From Chloroflexota bacterium (GTDB taxonomy: Bacteria; Chloroflexota; Dormibacteria; Dormibacterales; Dormibacteraceae): 24,217 bases of DNA. The notes under the pieces were generated by a model. That model ran no database searches and had not been told where the DNA came from. It saw nothing but the letters and a program-made list of their open reading frames with translations. Shown piece after piece: positions 23,364 to 24,217 of the stretch. The stretch lies in NCBI GenBank assembly GCA_005879675.1, contig VBJE01000182.1, positions 1 through 24,217 on the forward strand, written 5' to 3'. Numbering within the stretch: position 1 is the stretch's first letter; every line of letters starts with the position of its first letter. Both the position numbers and the translations under genes were made by a program.

Positions 23364-23828
23364 CTAGCCCTGAATCTCCGCCAGGAGGTTGGCCATCTCG
23401 ACCGCCGCATCGGCGGCCTCCGCGCCCTTGTTGTTCCTGGGGCCAGAGCGCGCGAGAGCCTGGTCCATGTCGTCGGTGGTGAGGACGCCGAAGGTGATCG
23501 GCACGCCGGTGTCGAGCTGCACCTGCATGATCCCCATCGCCGCTTGCATGGCGACGACCTCGAAATGGAACGTCTCGCCGCGAATGACAGCGCCAAGGCA
23601 CACGATGGCGTCGTGGCCGCCTTTTTCAGCGAGGGCGAGCGCGGTCACGGGCAGCTCGAGCGAACCGGGCACCCAGTAGACGTCGGGCTCCTCGACGCCG
23701 TGCCTGGTCAAAGCATCCTGCGCGCCCCTGAGCAGGCGCTTCGTCACGTCCTCGTTGAACCGGGCCACGACGATCGCGATGTTCAGGTCTTTGCCGTCGA
23801 GGTCAGGCGCAGCGCCCTTCTCACCCAC
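23364..23828 (-). CDS. ribH: 6,7-dimethyl-8-ribityllumazine synthase
   Basis: RibH joins the pyrimidine and four-carbon precursors into lumazine, the penultimate step of riboflavin synthesis, in a capsid-like assembly. The 154 residues begin at GTG 23828 (VGEKGAAPDLDGKDLNIAIVV). Family residues are ARFNEDVTKRLL, PGSLELPVTA, CLGAVIRGETFHFEVV (active-site His), FGVLTTDDMDQA and NNKGAEAA. There is no Shine-Dalgarno; the GTG lies in a hairpin and 7 bases after the truncated ribD stop, suggesting translational coupling. No ribE or ribBA separates it from ribD, unlike most operons. Confidence 0.96.
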   Translation of the reverse strand: MGEKGAAPDLDGKDLNIAIVVARFNEDVTKRLLRGAQDALTRHGVEEPDVYWVPGSLELPVTALALAEKGGHDAIVCLGAVIRGETFHFEVVAMQAAMGIMQVQLDTGVPITFGVLTTDDMDQALARSGPRNNKGAEAADAAVEMANLLAEIQG

Positions 23829-23848
23829 TGCTTGATTAGAGCAGGTGG
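23825..23848 (-). promoter_or_regulatory. Hairpin holding the ribH start codon
   Basis: CCAC-TGCT (23825-23832) pairs with AGCA-GTGG (23840-23848, one bulge) around a 7-base loop. The ribH GTG (23828-23826) is in one arm and the ribD TAA is in the loop. It could restrain ribH translation unless ribosomes come from ribD, or simply mark a deletion junction. Confidence 0.4.
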
Positions 23849-24018
23849 CCCTGGGCTCGGTGGTAGCCCTCGCCGGCGAGGTGACCCTGGCTGTCGAGCA
23901 CCACCGCGCCGACCATCGGGTTGGGGCTTGTTCGGTAGTCGGCACGGCGCGCCAGCTCGAGGGCGCGCGCCGACCAATGGAGGTCGGTGGTCTCCAGGGG
24001 ATGTATCTCAGCTGTCAT
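23836..24018 (-). pseudogene. ribD: RibD N-terminal fragment
   Basis: RibD is normally about 350-370 residues, with a cytidine-deaminase-like and a reductase domain for early riboflavin steps. Here 60 residues remain: the first half of the deaminase domain, with LELARRADYRTSPNPMVGAVVLDS and GEGYHRA, ending in GHLL and a TAA just where the zinc motif HAE should begin. The catalytic Glu and the rest are gone, and ribH starts 7 bases later. ATG 24018 fits the family start. This looks like a deletion that removed most of ribD and probably the ribE/ribBA part of the operon, or a false join. Confidence 0.85.
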
Positions 24019-24097
24019 TGCAACAACCGAATTAGGTCTACGAGATTCTCCAAAATGCGTTCTTGCGCTGGACCTCTTTGTTCGTTGGCTCTCACTT

Positions 24098-24123
24098 GCC
24101 GGTGCGCCCTTTGCGCGCCCGGC
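24098..24123 (-). terminator. Stem-loop behind 23S rRNA
   Basis: GCCGG-T-GCGC (24098-24107) pairs with GCGC-CCGGC (24115-24123) with one bulged base. It lies about 30 bases past the 23S 3' end on the minus strand. No T-run follows, so it may be an rRNA processing stem or part of a terminator. A smaller hairpin, CTTCA/TGAAG, lies at 24126-24140. Confidence 0.4.
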
Positions 24124-24152
24124 GCCTTCAATGATCTGAAGAGTGAGTTATA

Positions 24153-24217
24153 GGTGAACAAGCCCTCGGGCTATTAGTACCGGTCAGCTCAAAGGATTGC
24201 TCCTCTTACACCTCCGG
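24153..24217 (-). rRNA. 23S rRNA, 3' end (partial)
   Basis: The reverse complement reads GAGCTGACCGGTACTAATAG and then CCCGAGGGCTTGTTCACC, the characteristic 3' terminus of bacterial 23S rRNA. The rest lies beyond the window's right edge, so the gene runs on the minus strand toward ribD. The exact 3' end is uncertain by several bases. Confidence 0.9.

Noticed and set aside
23836..23838. Recoded stop at the end of ribD
   Set aside because: The stop is TAA, not TGA, and no RibD sequence continues in any frame after it.
24019..24152. 5S rRNA
   Set aside because: No CCGAAC-type core or matching stems; only two small hairpins.
1..24217. CRISPR array, insertion sequence or prophage
   Set aside because: No regularly spaced repeats, transposase, integrase or phage gene was seen.

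Overview
The window is GC-rich bacterial chromosome with tightly packed genes, many GTG starts, and many 4-base GTGA stop/start overlaps. The gene content (type II fatty-acid synthesis, a SepIVA-like coiled-coil gene beside coaD, four-cysteine L28 and L32, a short F420/PPOX-type flavoprotein, LiaF-like membrane proteins) suggests a GC-rich terrabacterial lineage such as Chloroflexota/Dormibacterota or a deep actinobacterial relative. That placement is inference. No mobile element, tRNA or CRISPR array was seen.

The backbone is read on the minus strand. From right to left it is: asp23-like, fakA, a DegV (FakB-like) gene, recG, selD, rsmD, coaD, a sepIVA-like gene, rpmF, fabD, acpP and rnc, with rpmB divergent at the head. 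This resembles the rpmB/asp23/fakA/recG/fabD/acpP/rnc order of Bacillus. Accessory genes interrupt it: an ABM-SnoaL protein between fabD and acpP, a LigB/MEMO-family gene, a one-helix membrane protein, a COG4280-like membrane protein with a 69-residue partner, and an MpaB-type (DUF2236) oxygenase.

Right of rpmB lie an AcuC-like deacetylase divergent from a glutamate formimidoyltransferase, a three-gene operon of LiaF-like proteins of increasing size, a frame-disrupted M16C (presequence-protease-like) gene, a short PPOX flavoprotein gene coupled to a beta-propeller lipoprotein gene, and ribH. Just upstream of ribH is a ribD cut off after 60 residues. The last 65 bases are the 3' end of a minus-strand 23S rRNA, with no 5S gene visible behind it.

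The strongest discovery is that selD is longer than a plain ORF suggests. An in-frame TGA at codon 17, exactly where the E. coli enzyme has its catalytic Cys17, is followed by a SECIS-like hairpin, so SelD is very likely a selenoprotein. Other items worth attention are a two-hairpin dispersed repeat with compensating changes next to start codons; two genes (rnc and sepIVA-like) whose family N-termini seem to begin at ATA codons overlapping the upstream stop; and three broken genes (rnc, M16C protease, ribD) whose break points all sit on inverted repeats. The last pattern could be real decay or an assembly artefact.
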